Shown here: piece by piece, positions 30,200-39,090 of the stretch
How positions within the stretch are numbered: the stretch's first letter is position 1
Layout: each line of letters begins with the position of its first letter
Assembly: GCF_003112575.1 (NCBI RefSeq)
Contig: NZ_BEWC01000005.1
Location: 124,001-188,000 of the forward strand
Direction: 5' to 3'
From: Streptomyces ardesiacus
GTDB taxonomy: Bacteria; Actinomycetota; Actinomycetes; Streptomycetales; Streptomycetaceae
Length of the DNA stretch: 64,000 bases
Made by a program: the position numbers and the translations under genes
The notes under the pieces: model-generated
Databases searched by the model: none
Seen by the model: only the letters and a program-made list of their open reading frames with translations
Told to the model about the DNA's origin: nothing

Positions 30200-30985
30200 A
30201 TGACAGCGCCGATACCCAGGGACATCCCGGACCTCCCCCCGATCCCGGGCCACGTCGTCCTGCCACCCTCCGTCGTACCGGCCCGCGCCGTGCTGATCCC
30301 GACACGCCGTCGCCTGGTCGCCCTCTTCCGCGGCGCGACCGCGCTGCTGGCCCTGACCGGCGTGGTGATCGAACTGCTCGTCGGCAACGGCCCGCCCGCG
30401 GCGACCCTGAGCCACTTCACGGTCCAGAGCGGCATCCTGCTGGCCCTGGTCATGCTCGTCTCCGCCCGGTGCGCCTGGTCCGCCCACCACCCCTTGCCGG
30501 CCGCCCTCACGGGAGCGGCCCTCTTCTACGTCGTCGCGGCGAGCCTGGTCCAGCACCTGCTCCCCGAGGGCGCCTCGACGCTGTTCGCGGGGCCGGACGC
30601 GGCCGGCCCGGCCTGGCAGACCGCCGCGACCCACATCCTCCACACCGCGGTGCCGGTGGCCGCGGCCCTGGACTGGCTCCTCTTCACCGCCCCCGGCCAC
30701 CTGCACCTGCGCCAGGCCCCCACGTGGCTCCTGTACCCCCTGGCCTACCTCGCCTTCTCCCTGGCCCGGGGCGCGCTGCTCTCCCCCGGCTCTGAGGAGC
30801 GCTACCTCTACCCCTTCCTCGACGTCGACCAGCACGGCTACAAGATCGTCCTCGGCAACGCCCTCCTCGTGGGCCTCGCCCTGTACGCCCTGGCCGTCCT
30901 CCTGGTCGCCCTGGACCACACCCGCCCGGGTCCGGGCCGCCGCCCCCGTGAAACCGGATTTCGCCTCCGGCCACCGGTGGGCTAA
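30200..30985 (+). CDS. Pr6Pr-family integral membrane protein
   Basis: 261 residues with six to seven hydrophobic segments. Family marks: LSHFTVQSGILLALVML, HILHTAVPVAAALDWLLF and YPLAYLAFSLARG, followed by YPFLDVDQHGY. Pr6Pr proteins (FAR-17a/AIG1-like in eukaryotes) include lipid hydrolases, but the bacterial role is not established. It is the last core gene before the tRNA. Confidence 0.85.
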   Translation: MTAPIPRDIPDLPPIPGHVVLPPSVVPARAVLIPTRRRLVALFRGATALLALTGVVIELLVGNGPPAATLSHFTVQSGILLALVMLVSARCAWSAHHPLPAALTGAALFYVVAASLVQHLLPEGASTLFAGPDAAGPAWQTAATHILHTAVPVAAALDWLLFTAPGHLHLRQAPTWLLYPLAYLAFSLARGALLSPGSEERYLYPFLDVDQHGYKIVLGNALLVGLALYALAVLLVALDHTRPGPGRRPRETGFRLRPPVG

Positions 30986-31019
30986 AGTAAACGACGTCGC
31001 CGCGACGAGCAGCGACGAT

Positions 31020-31093
<74 letters not shown>

Positions 31094-31112
31094 CAGTGAA
31101 GTACCAGGTCAG

Positions 31113-31141
31113 GGGCCTGATCCGCTTAGCGGGTCGGGCCC
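31113..31141. terminator. Terminator after tRNA-Pro
   Basis: GGGCCTGATCCGC and GCGGGTCGGGCCC form a 13-bp stem (two G-U pairs in RNA) with a TTA loop, starting 20 bases after the tRNA. Confidence 0.75.
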
Positions 31142-31162
31142 TTGAGTGGTTCCGGAGGTCAT

Positions 31163-31203
31163 TTTGGGAGCCGTTTGGGAGCCGACTTCGGAATGTGGCT
31201 CCC
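31163..31203. repeat. Arm-type-like repeats downstream of tRNA
   Basis: Two adjacent copies of TTTGGGAGCCG (31,163-31,173 and 31,174-31,184) and an inverted core GGCTCCC at 31,197-31,203. Spacing and position beside a tRNA 3' end resemble integrase arm-binding sites at an attachment site. The following 370 bases (to 31,573) hold no gene I can support. Confidence 0.45.
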
Positions 31204-31573
31204 TGACGACCGCTCTTCGAAATCTGGAGCTGGTCGGCACACGCTGCCCGACGGTCGGCTACTCCCATCGTCGAGCTCAGCGGGCGGTGGCACGGCACAG
31301 TCGTGGCCGCTACCAGTCGACATGCGGCAAGGCGGTGGCACGCAGATACAGAGCCAGGGGGGCGATGACCACCACGCGCGGTCGGTGCCGGTGCCGGTAG
31401 GTGATCCGTACCCTATAGCGCCTGCTGGCGGGGGGGTGGCTTGCTGGAAAAGCGCGCAGACGAGCTCACCGCCCCGCACCACTCCCTTGAATGACGACCT
31501 GCGGCGCGTCCGGATGACCACGCAGGTCGCTTCGTGGCCGCGAGCCTGTCCACCGGCGGCATCAGGATGCCCA

Positions 31574-31735
31574 TCAGACGACATCGGGGCGGGTGCGGTC
31601 GGCGAGCGCCTCAACCGGGTGACCGTCGCCGGCTTCCCCGGCGATCCGGACATCCTCGGCGGCACCCGTCATCAGCGGGAGCTCGGCTCTCACCAGCGGA
31701 TCGTCGTCGACGAGGAGCACGCTGATCGCAGCCAT
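31574..31735 (-). pseudogene. Response-regulator remnant
   Basis: From ATG 31735 the frame gives 53 residues, including ISVLLVDDDPLVRAELPLM and the helix typical of NarL/LuxR receivers, then stops right after RPDVV. A one-base frame change at the stop restores LMGILMPPVDRLAAT, the expected next segment (normally LMDxRMPxxDG), so the gene is frameshifted. The phosphorylated Asp is also replaced by Gly. No DNA-binding domain follows. It is a broken partner of the kinase remnant at 40.5 kb. Confidence 0.75.
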
Positions 31736-31787
31736 GGACCCTGCGAAACCACGGCCGCCGTCCATGGGGGGCGGGCCGCCGAGCCGG

Positions 31788-32864
31788 TCAACCGCGCAGA
31801 ACCACGCCGTACCGGGTACGCAGCCGGTGGATCTCCCACCAGGCCACCGCCGTCACCGAGGCCGGGCCGCCGAGCAGAGCAAACAGCTGGATCGCCTGCG
31901 GTCCGGGCGGAGGCCCGCCCGCGACCAGGCCGATGGCCGCGAACTCCCAGACGAGCACGCCGGTGAGCAGGGCGGGCAGGGCCGCGTGCACCTCCGCAGT
32001 GTTGAAGGCGCTGCGGACGGCGGGCCCGGAGGCGAACACCACGAACAGCAGTACCCAGAGCATCGGGACGAACGCGCCGAAGAAGAGCAGGGGCGCCAGG
32101 AAGACCTGCGCCGCGCCGACGGACGCCCCCTCCGTGAGCCGAGCGGTCGTCCAGCCGCCCGCCAGGGCGAGCACCGGTACCAGGCTGAACGCGCCGAAGT
32201 ACCACAGCGCCGACCGCCCGGCGGCGCGCAGGCGGTGCCGCATGACCCCGCGCGCATCCGGCGGGGCCCAGCGCAGCAGCACCGCCACCACCACGGGCGC
32301 GCTGAGCAGCAGCAGCCACGGCGTGATCATCAGCCGCGTCCAGTATTGCTGCTGGGCCTGGGCCATGTCGTCCGGCGTGCCGTAGGCGATCAGGATGAGG
32401 AAGGACATGACGGCGGCGGTCCAGGCGCGTGCCTTCTGCACCCGCGCCACCTCCGGGTCCTCGACACGGCGGTGACCACGCGCGGGGAAGAGCCGCCGTG
32501 CCCGGCTGCGGGCCGAGCGGGCCAGCGGGTAGCACACCAGCAGGGGAAGGGTCATTCCCCACAGGCACGGCATCAGCAGCAGTGCCCACACACAACCGTG
32601 GACGCGCTGTCGCCCGCCCCGCAGCACCTCACCGAGGGTCGGCCACTCGTCCTCGCGCAGCCGCCGCCACAGGGAGGTGTGCGGCGGACGCGGGCCGTAC
32701 GGGTACGGGCCGTACGGGCTGGGCTGCGGCGGGACGTACGGAACCTGCGGAGGAGTCCCCGGCGGTGTCGCGTACGGGTTGCCGCTCGGCGCCGGCGGCG
32801 GCTGGTAGGGGTTGCCGTGCGGTGCCCCCGGCGGCTGGTACGGGTTGTGTCCCCCGAAACTCAC
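31788..32864 (-). CDS. Pro/Tyr-rich multi-pass membrane protein
   Basis: 358 residues. The first 60 are a PYxPP-type low-complexity tail (NPYQPPGAPHGNPYQPP). Residues about 95-350 contain six to seven hydrophobic segments (ALLLMPCLWGMTLPLLVCYPL, WLLLLSAPVVVAVLL and others). No family recognised. The GTG start at 32864 has AGGAAAGGAC upstream. It is divergent from the caspase gene with 146 bases between them, so it may belong to the same island module, perhaps as a membrane target or pore, but that is inference. Confidence 0.72.
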   Translation of the reverse strand: MSFGGHNPYQPPGAPHGNPYQPPPAPSGNPYATPPGTPPQVPYVPPQPSPYGPYPYGPRPPHTSLWRRLREDEWPTLGEVLRGGRQRVHGCVWALLLMPCLWGMTLPLLVCYPLARSARSRARRLFPARGHRRVEDPEVARVQKARAWTAAVMSFLILIAYGTPDDMAQAQQQYWTRLMITPWLLLLSAPVVVAVLLRWAPPDARGVMRHRLRAAGRSALWYFGAFSLVPVLALAGGWTTARLTEGASVGAAQVFLAPLLFFGAFVPMLWVLLFVVFASGPAVRSAFNTAEVHAALPALLTGVLVWEFAAIGLVAGGPPPGPQAIQLFALLGGPASVTAVAWWEIHRLRTRYGVVLRG

Positions 32865-33010
32865 GCTGCTGTCCTTTCCTGAGCTGTTGGTGTTGCTCCG
32901 GAGAAGTCAACTGCTCCGCGGCTCGCTGGACATGGGAATGCGTCAAGAAGCCCGGCATCCGCCCTGGATCCGCCCCGCGCGCGCCCGGTGGGCCCTGGCA
33001 GGATCTCCGC

Positions 33011-34873
33011 ATGCGGACCTTGTACGCCCTGTTCGTGGGCATCGACGACTATCCCGGGGCACCGCTGCGGGGGTGCGTGAACGACGTGCGGGAGGCGGAG
33101 GCATGGCTGCGACGGCAGGGCCATGTCGCGTCCGACATCCGGCGGTTGCACGACGGCGACGCCACCCTGACCGCCGTGAGAGCCGGGATCGAGCGGCATC
33201 TCGGCCGCAGCGGGCCGGGTGACACGGCGCTGCTGTGGTTCAGCGGCCACGGCAGCGAGGAGCCCACCGACGCGCCGTGGGAGGGCACCGGCCGATCGCA
33301 GGCCCTGGTGTGCCACGACAGTCTCGACGACGGTCGCCCCCCGCTGTGGGACACCGAACTCGGTGCGCTGCTGGACGGTATCGCCACGCGCGGGGCGCAT
33401 GTGGTGGCCGTGCTCGACTGCTGCCACTCGGGCGGCGCCACCCGGGACGGTGCCGCTGTGCGTGCCATGGCCTGGCGCCCCTGGTGGTCCTCGCGGGCGA
33501 CGCTCGGGGCACGGGACGGCGGGGGCCAGGGGCCGCTGCCTCGCCGGCACACCCTGCTCGCCGCCTGTCGGCCGCAGGAGCGCGCCCACGAGGACGTCCT
33601 CGACGGACAGGTCCGCGGCTACTTCAGTCACGCCCTGCTGGAGGCGCTCGGCAAGCTGGGTCCCTCGGCCACGTACGGCGGCCTGCACGCGCTCGTCGAG
33701 GAACGCGTACGCCGACTCAGCCCGGTGCAGCACCCCGCGCTGCGCGGCGGCGAGGACCGGCTCTTCCTGTCCGACGACCCGGTGCCGGGCTCCCCCTTCC
33801 TGCTGCGGCACACGGCGGCGGGCTGGGAGGTCAACTGCGGCCAGGCACACGGCCTGCGCGCGGCGGGAGCGGAGTTCGCGCTGCTCGACGGCGGCGGCAC
33901 GCCGAGGGCGGTAGTCGTCCGGGAGGTCCGGGCGGAGTCGGCTCTGGTGGACCCGGTGGGCTGGTCTCCGGGACCCGCCGACTGGGACGCGGTGTTCGGG
34001 GTGACGCCGTCGGCGCTGGCCTTCCCTCCGGCGGCCGTGACGCTCGCGGGCGACCCCGGCGTCGTACGCCTGATCGAGGCGGCCGTCGCCGGTGCGCCCA
34101 TGCTGTCGACGGCCGCGGCCGGCACGGCCGTGCCGTCGGTCGGCACGGGCAGCGTGCCACTGCGGGTGGACGCGGGCCCGGGATGGGCGCAGGTGTCGGG
34201 CGGGACCGGCCGGGACCTGCCGCCGCTGCCGGTGCGGTCGCCCGCCGACGCGGACCGCGTCGCCGACTGCCTGACGCACCTCGCACGCTGGCAGCATCTG
34301 CGCGACCTCGTCAATCCGGATCCCTGGCTGTCGTCGCTCGTGCGGATCACGGTGGAGCCGACGGGGGTGGGCACTGTGCGGCACTCTACCGAGGGGGAGA
34401 TCGTCTGCTCCTACACCACCGATCACCGGCCGCCGCAGGTGATGGTGGGCATCCACAACGACTCCGACCGTCCCCTGTGGTGTGTGCTGCTCGACCTGAC
34501 CGACAGGCACGCCTCGTCCGCGAGCCTGTACGACGGCGACTTCGTCGGCGCGGGGCGTACCGGCTGGGCCCGCCGCGGCGAGCCCGTGTGGCTGTACCTG
34601 CCGCCGGGGCGCACGGTGGTGCCGGGGGCATTCACCCAAGACTGGCTGAAGGTGATCGTGGCGGAGACCGAGCTCAACACGGCGCCGTTCGTCCTGGATG
34701 CGTGGTCCCCCGTCGCGCCCTCGGGCGCGCGGACCGGCGGCGCGCAGGGGGCCGCCGCGGACGGGCTGCTGCGGCTGACCGCGCCGCCGGGCGGCCGGGA
34801 CGCGGGCGGCCCTGCGCACGGCCCGGGCCTCTGGGGTACGGCCCAGGTACGCGTACGGACCGAGGTGCCCTGA
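33011..34873 (+). CDS. Caspase-fold (peptidase C14) protein
   Basis: 620 residues. Residues 1-260 form a caspase/metacaspase protease: YALFVGIDDYP, LLWFSGHGSEE with catalytic H80, and VLDCCHSGG with catalytic C138, then LLAACRPQERAHE and GYFSHALLEAL. The remaining 360 residues are not a known protease prodomain; near 455-560 is a beta-rich section (VMVGIHNDSDRPLWCVLLDLTD) like DUF4384-type modules. No signal peptide or membrane segment, so cytoplasmic. Bacterial caspase-like proteases act in death or defence pathways in other systems. It converges on the CHAT-protease gene and ends within the same hairpin. ATG 33011 is chosen because the fold begins immediately there. Confidence 0.88.
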   Translation: MRTLYALFVGIDDYPGAPLRGCVNDVREAEAWLRRQGHVASDIRRLHDGDATLTAVRAGIERHLGRSGPGDTALLWFSGHGSEEPTDAPWEGTGRSQALVCHDSLDDGRPPLWDTELGALLDGIATRGAHVVAVLDCCHSGGATRDGAAVRAMAWRPWWSSRATLGARDGGGQGPLPRRHTLLAACRPQERAHEDVLDGQVRGYFSHALLEALGKLGPSATYGGLHALVEERVRRLSPVQHPALRGGEDRLFLSDDPVPGSPFLLRHTAAGWEVNCGQAHGLRAAGAEFALLDGGGTPRAVVVREVRAESALVDPVGWSPGPADWDAVFGVTPSALAFPPAAVTLAGDPGVVRLIEAAVAGAPMLSTAAAGTAVPSVGTGSVPLRVDAGPGWAQVSGGTGRDLPPLPVRSPADADRVADCLTHLARWQHLRDLVNPDPWLSSLVRITVEPTGVGTVRHSTEGEIVCSYTTDHRPPQVMVGIHNDSDRPLWCVLLDLTDRHASSASLYDGDFVGAGRTGWARRGEPVWLYLPPGRTVVPGAFTQDWLKVIVAETELNTAPFVLDAWSPVAPSGARTGGAQGAAADGLLRLTAPPGGRDAGGPAHGPGLWGTAQVRVRTEVP

Positions 34874-34895
34874 GCCGGCCCCGGGGGCCGGCTCA
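34871..34895. terminator. Shared bidirectional terminator of caspase and CHAT genes
   Basis: TGAGCCGGCCCC and GGGGCCGGCTCA form a 12-bp perfect inverted repeat with a single-base centre. Its two ends are the TGA stops of the caspase gene (plus strand) and the CHAT gene (minus strand). Confidence 0.7.
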
Positions 34896-37766
34896 CCAGC
34901 CGAGGTGGGTGAACCCGGCCCAGGCCGTCAGGTCGTCGCCGCGGATCCGCCCGACGCGTGCCCTGAGGTGGGCGGGCATGCCGGGCGGCGGGGTGCGCAG
35001 GTCGTCGAGCATCCACAACTGGGCGCTGCGCAGCGCCTGCCCGGGCGGCAGTCCGTCGCGGTGCATGAAGTGGTGGGTCATGTACATCAGCAGAGAGGTC
35101 GCCTCGTCGGGCACCGGCCACAACGACCCGATGACCGATCGTGCGCCGGCGACGAGGAACGCAGTGGACAGGCTGTACGCCTCGTCGTAGCCGTGTCCGG
35201 ACACATTGGTCCGGCAGGCGGCGAGGACCACCAGGTTCAGGTGGCGGTAGCGGGCCACCCCCTCGGTGAGCACTTCGGCGGCCAGGTTGCCGCCGGACAG
35301 GGCGAGATGGGCGCTATGCCGCTCGCCCTGGCGTACCACTCCGTGGCAGGCGAGGTGAAGCAGGCCGCCGCGCTGCCGGCCCAGCCAGTCGGTAACGGCG
35401 GCAGGGGTGGCGGCGCCGGGGCCGAGCAGTTCGCCGTCGGGGTGGAAGGTGCGGTGAATCGCCTCGGCCTCCTCGCCGGCGTGGTGGAGGTCGCGGGTGG
35501 GGTTGCCAATGACGAGCACCTGCCGGGTCGCGGCGGCGGGCCGTGCGGCCAACTCGCACAGCAGCCGGGCGGACGGCAAATAGGAGATGTCGGCGAGCTG
35601 ACAGGCGCGGCGCCCTTTGGACAGGCGTGCCGCGTGCCACGGCACGGCCCCCAGTTCGGCCATGGGGACCAGGACGACGGACGGGGCACGGCCGTACCCG
35701 CGGGGAAGCTCACCGAGCAGTTCCTCCATCACCGCCTCGCCCGCCCAGTCGCACAGGCGTTCCAGCGCGGCGCGGCTGTCGTCCGGGCGAGCCGCGGAGC
35801 CGGAGGGAGTGTCCGGCAGGGGCGGTCCGCCGGCGTCGCGGCCGGGGGTGCCCGCGGTCCGGTAGGCGGCCAACGGGCCCGCGGACACGGAGAGCCGGGG
35901 CAGGTCGACGACGCGGGTGGCACCGTCGGCCGTGATGACGAGTGCTCTGCCGGGCTCGGGCCGCCGTCCGAAGAAGACCTGGTCCTTCAGGCCGGGCTGC
36001 TCCTCAGCGGCGGGCACCAGGTAGACCAACGCCGTGGCGCCCAGGGTGCGCAGAGCGTCGGCGATCTCCTCGGTCGACGGGGCGTCCAGCAGCCGTCGGC
36101 GCAGCGGGGAGGCGGCCAGCGCCCGCAGTACCCGGCGGCGCAGCCGACTGTTGGGTCCGCCGGGCGGCGGCGGGGCGCCGACCACCGGGTTGCCCTCCGG
36201 CCCGGGGGCTGCCATGACACCCGCCTGGCGCCACTCATGGGCAAGGTCGTCCTGCCCGAGCGCGGCCAGCATGTCGGGCACGGTGGCGGCCACGGTCGCC
36301 GCGTGCAGGGCTAGTCCGCGTCCGGAGTCCAAGGCGCGGACGGCGTCCGTGTGGGCTCGGTCGGCCAGGCACCAGCGGGCCACGGAGACGGCCTCCTGAC
36401 CGGCGCGCCGGGCGGTCTCGGCGGCGTGCACCGTACCCGACTGCAGCAGGACCGTCCAGGCCGCCGACTTGAGGGACTCCAGGCCGATGCGCCGGGCCTC
36501 GTCGTGGTTGGGGCGCATCGCCGACGGGTCGTACAAGTGCGCGGCGTCTCCGCGGAACCGGTGGGCGTCGGCGAGGATCGACCCGGTGTATCCCCAGCTC
36601 GGGTGCTCCGGCCCGGCGGCCAGCCGCCAGGTGTGCCGGAGCCAGGAGATGCCCTGGTCCAGGTGGTGGAACCGGTGCCGGTGCGGGGCGATGGACAGGA
36701 CGGCGAGGCTGCAGTGGCTCGTGCCGAGGGTGAAGGCGGAGCGGATCCAGCGCACGTCGTCGGGGTCGTCGAGCAGGTCTAGGGCGTCCTCCAGCATGCG
36801 CTGGGCGTCCAGGGCGCCCTGATAGTCCCTGGCCATCATGGCTTGATTGGCGCGGGTGTTGCCCAGGGCGCTGAGCCGGTCGATCTGGGCGTCGCGAGGC
36901 AGGGCCGCGATCTGCCGCCGCACCTCCTCCGGCGAGGCGGGCGCGGGGTGCGCGGCCGCGCTCGGCATGCGTCCCGTGCGGCGGGCGCGGAGAAGCTCCA
37001 GCGCTGTTCTGGCGTTGGCGAGATGGGCCTGGAGGCCCAGGGCGTCCATGTGGCCGGGCGGGAACCGGTCCAGCACCGACTCCAGCACGCGGATCTGCTC
37101 GGCCAGCGCGTCCTCGTCCTCGCGGCGCGCGGCCTGGTGGATACGGAACATGGCGAGCTGGCCCGCCGCGGCCACGCGCTGCTCGTCGCTGAAGAGGGAC
37201 GAGTCGGACAACCGGGCCAGGTCCTCGACGGCCGAGTCGAAGTCGTCCTCCCCTCCGGTGAGCTGGGCGAGATGAACACGCAGCCCGGCGTGGTGGTACT
37301 CGAGGGCCTCGCGCTGCGTGCTGCCGGGAGGGAGCAAGGCACGCGCCTCCTCCAGCCGGGCGATCTCGGCCTCCATCTGGGCCGGGTCGTCCATGTGCTG
37401 CAGCCCGGACGAGGCGCCCATGGTGGCGATCATGCCCTGCCAGTTGTCCTCGGCAGGCCCGAACTCCGCTGCTTCGCGTCGCAGTTCCTCCTCCCTCTGC
37501 GGGTCGGAGATGGTCTGGTCGAACCGCAGCATCGGCAGCATGGCAAGGATATGGCCCGCCCGCAGCCCCGACATCACGGTGCCCCTCGGCAGCTCCCGCC
37601 AGTCCGCGTACAGGCGGCCGAAGGCCTCACGGCCCGTCGCACAGCCCAGGCGGTCGAGGACGAGCGCGGTCAGCCGGCTCAGGTCCCGGGAGTCGACCGT
37701 CCCCCCGCCGGCCGCCTCCTTCAGCTCGTACATCAGCGCATGCAGGTCGTAGGGCGGGTACGCCAC
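34893..37766 (-). CDS. Large CHAT-domain protease with helical repeat region
   Basis: 957 residues. The C-terminal 300 residues are a CHAT (caspase HetF-associated with TPRs) domain: GLLHLACHGVV with H808 and LVVLAACRTNVSG with C851, then VAGARSVIGSLWPVPDEAT. Residues about 80-600 are alpha-helical, with AREE/TPR-like pairs, including a block about the handling of 'sum-of-members' (LGTSHCSLAVLSIAPHR). The GTG start at 37766 has GGAAGGGAG upstream and lies one base after the stop of the RES gene, so it is the last gene of a four-gene operon. CHAT proteases are activated by partner sensing in known defence systems (for example Craspase); the trigger here is unknown. Confidence 0.87.
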   Translation of the reverse strand: MAYPPYDLHALMYELKEAAGGGTVDSRDLSRLTALVLDRLGCATGREAFGRLYADWRELPRGTVMSGLRAGHILAMLPMLRFDQTISDPQREEELRREAAEFGPAEDNWQGMIATMGASSGLQHMDDPAQMEAEIARLEEARALLPPGSTQREALEYHHAGLRVHLAQLTGGEDDFDSAVEDLARLSDSSLFSDEQRVAAAGQLAMFRIHQAARREDEDALAEQIRVLESVLDRFPPGHMDALGLQAHLANARTALELLRARRTGRMPSAAAHPAPASPEEVRRQIAALPRDAQIDRLSALGNTRANQAMMARDYQGALDAQRMLEDALDLLDDPDDVRWIRSAFTLGTSHCSLAVLSIAPHRHRFHHLDQGISWLRHTWRLAAGPEHPSWGYTGSILADAHRFRGDAAHLYDPSAMRPNHDEARRIGLESLKSAAWTVLLQSGTVHAAETARRAGQEAVSVARWCLADRAHTDAVRALDSGRGLALHAATVAATVPDMLAALGQDDLAHEWRQAGVMAAPGPEGNPVVGAPPPPGGPNSRLRRRVLRALAASPLRRRLLDAPSTEEIADALRTLGATALVYLVPAAEEQPGLKDQVFFGRRPEPGRALVITADGATRVVDLPRLSVSAGPLAAYRTAGTPGRDAGGPPLPDTPSGSAARPDDSRAALERLCDWAGEAVMEELLGELPRGYGRAPSVVLVPMAELGAVPWHAARLSKGRRACQLADISYLPSARLLCELAARPAAATRQVLVIGNPTRDLHHAGEEAEAIHRTFHPDGELLGPGAATPAAVTDWLGRQRGGLLHLACHGVVRQGERHSAHLALSGGNLAAEVLTEGVARYRHLNLVVLAACRTNVSGHGYDEAYSLSTAFLVAGARSVIGSLWPVPDEATSLLMYMTHHFMHRDGLPPGQALRSAQLWMLDDLRTPPPGMPAHLRARVGRIRGDDLTAWAGFTHLGW

Positions 37767-37767
37767 G

Positions 37768-38442
37768 TCAGAACTCCCTTCCGGGCATGCGGGGCGCGGT
37801 CCGCGCCAGGTACGGCGTGAGCACGCCGTTGAGCCAGCGCTCGCCCTCCTCGGTGCCGAAGTCGACGGGCGGGGCGCCGGTGGGTTCCAGCGCCGGTGCC
37901 CGGCCCCGGTCATCGAAGAGAACGGCGACCCGGTCGGCGGGATCGCGTTTGGAGGGCCAGACGAAGCCCTGCGCCCAGGGCTTGGTACGAGTGCGGATCC
38001 AGTGGCCCCAGTCGCGGGTCTGCGGGTAGTCGGCGCCCTCGGCGTGGATGAGCCAGGGGTCCTGTGCGAGCGCCGCCAGGTCGGACGCGGACATCAAGGA
38101 GACGACCTTCGTGTCGTCGGCCAGCCGAAGGAAGGACAGGCTGCGCCGCTCGAACGCCTTCCGGGGCAGCAGCCGCGGGCTGCCATCACCGGGGAAGGCC
38201 AGCGAGCGCATCAGCACCTCGCACACGGCGGCGCCGGGGCTGAACCCGACGTACAGGTAGCCGTAGCAGTCGTACGGGGTGCTGTCGAAGCGGCCGCCGA
38301 AGTAGAAGGCATGCGAGGGACGGGAGTTGTACGCGGCCGGATCGCGGTGGGTGGCGTGAACCCGGTACAGGGGCGTGCCGGCGCGTAGCACGACGCGGGA
38401 CGGCTCGCCGGGGAGGGTGTCGGGGGGCGGATACTTGGGCAT
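37768..38442 (-). CDS. RES-domain protein (NAD+-consuming toxin type)
   Basis: 224 residues. RES features: TPLYRVHATHRDP (Arg), FGGRFDSTPYDCYGYLYVG, and AVCEVLMRSL (Glu), with later Ser-containing segments. RES proteins such as MbcT and Xre-RES toxins degrade NAD+ (phosphorolysis or hydrolysis). It is longer than the minimal toxin, with a C-terminal part (GHWIRTRTKPWAQGFVWPSKRDP) typical of actinobacterial RES proteins. The ATG is four bases after the stop of the upstream small gene, its probable antitoxin. Confidence 0.82.
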   Translation of the reverse strand: MPKYPPPDTLPGEPSRVVLRAGTPLYRVHATHRDPAAYNSRPSHAFYFGGRFDSTPYDCYGYLYVGFSPGAAVCEVLMRSLAFPGDGSPRLLPRKAFERRSLSFLRLADDTKVVSLMSASDLAALAQDPWLIHAEGADYPQTRDWGHWIRTRTKPWAQGFVWPSKRDPADRVAVLFDDRGRAPALEPTGAPPVDFGTEEGERWLNGVLTPYLARTAPRMPGREF

Positions 38443-38445
38443 CGG

Positions 38446-39090
38446 CTACTCCCCCGTGTCCATGCTCACCAGAGCGCCTGCGGCGCCGCACAGTTCGACG
38501 TCGCGGCCCTGTCCGAGGAGAGAGGCCGGGGTGCTCTGCCACCAGGTGCTGTCGGACAGCCACCAGTCCGCCGCGCCCCACGGGTCGAGGTCGGCGCGCA
38601 GCACGGAGTTGACGTCGAGGACGACCTGCCAAGGCATGGTCCCGGCCTCGAACTGGAACAGCGGGACGCGTCTGCGGCCATCGTCGCCGGAGAGCACGAT
38701 CAGCAGCGGGTCGCCCCCCTCGTGCCACGGCGCCGCCGGTTCGGACAGCAGGCGTTCGCGTACGGGGCCGTAGACCGGGCCGACCATCGGGTTGCTGTCG
38801 AGGACGAGCATGCACAGGTCCTGCACGCCGTACCCCTGGTGCAGGACCGCCGAGGGCGATCCCGAGAACCGTGCCTGGGCTCCGTCCTCCCGCAGTGCGG
38901 CAGCAGCGTCGGGCGGCAGGGCGTCGAGCAGGGTCTGTGCCGCGCGGTCAGCGGCCGCGTCCCGGTCGCCGCCGTCCGTGCGCAACTCGGCCAGCCGCTG
39001 TCCGAGCACCCGTGTCGCGGCGGGGTCGAGCAGACTCCGGTACCTGCTCCACTGCGCCGCGCACGCGGCCAGCACCTTGAAGGGGTTCAC
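38446..39090 (-). CDS. Putative MbcA/ParS-type partner (antitoxin) of RES protein
   Basis: 214 residues, not a standard antitoxin by length. The last 45 residues (DPWGAADWWLSDSTWWQSTP then LLGQGRDVELCGAAGAL) resemble the toxin-binding C-terminal domain of Xre/MbcA/ParS antitoxins, where P-W-L and G-x-P-x-x-L-L-x-x-G are conserved. No N-terminal HTH is evident; the middle has WHEGGDPLLIVLSGDDGRR. The GTG start overlaps the macro gene stop (GTGA). Gene order (this, then RES) fits an antitoxin-toxin pair. Assignment rests on position and this short similarity. Confidence 0.6.
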   Translation of the reverse strand: MNPFKVLAACAAQWSRYRSLLDPAATRVLGQRLAELRTDGGDRDAAADRAAQTLLDALPPDAAAALREDGAQARFSGSPSAVLHQGYGVQDLCMLVLDSNPMVGPVYGPVRERLLSEPAAPWHEGGDPLLIVLSGDDGRRRVPLFQFEAGTMPWQVVLDVNSVLRADLDPWGAADWWLSDSTWWQSTPASLLGQGRDVELCGAAGALVSMDTGE

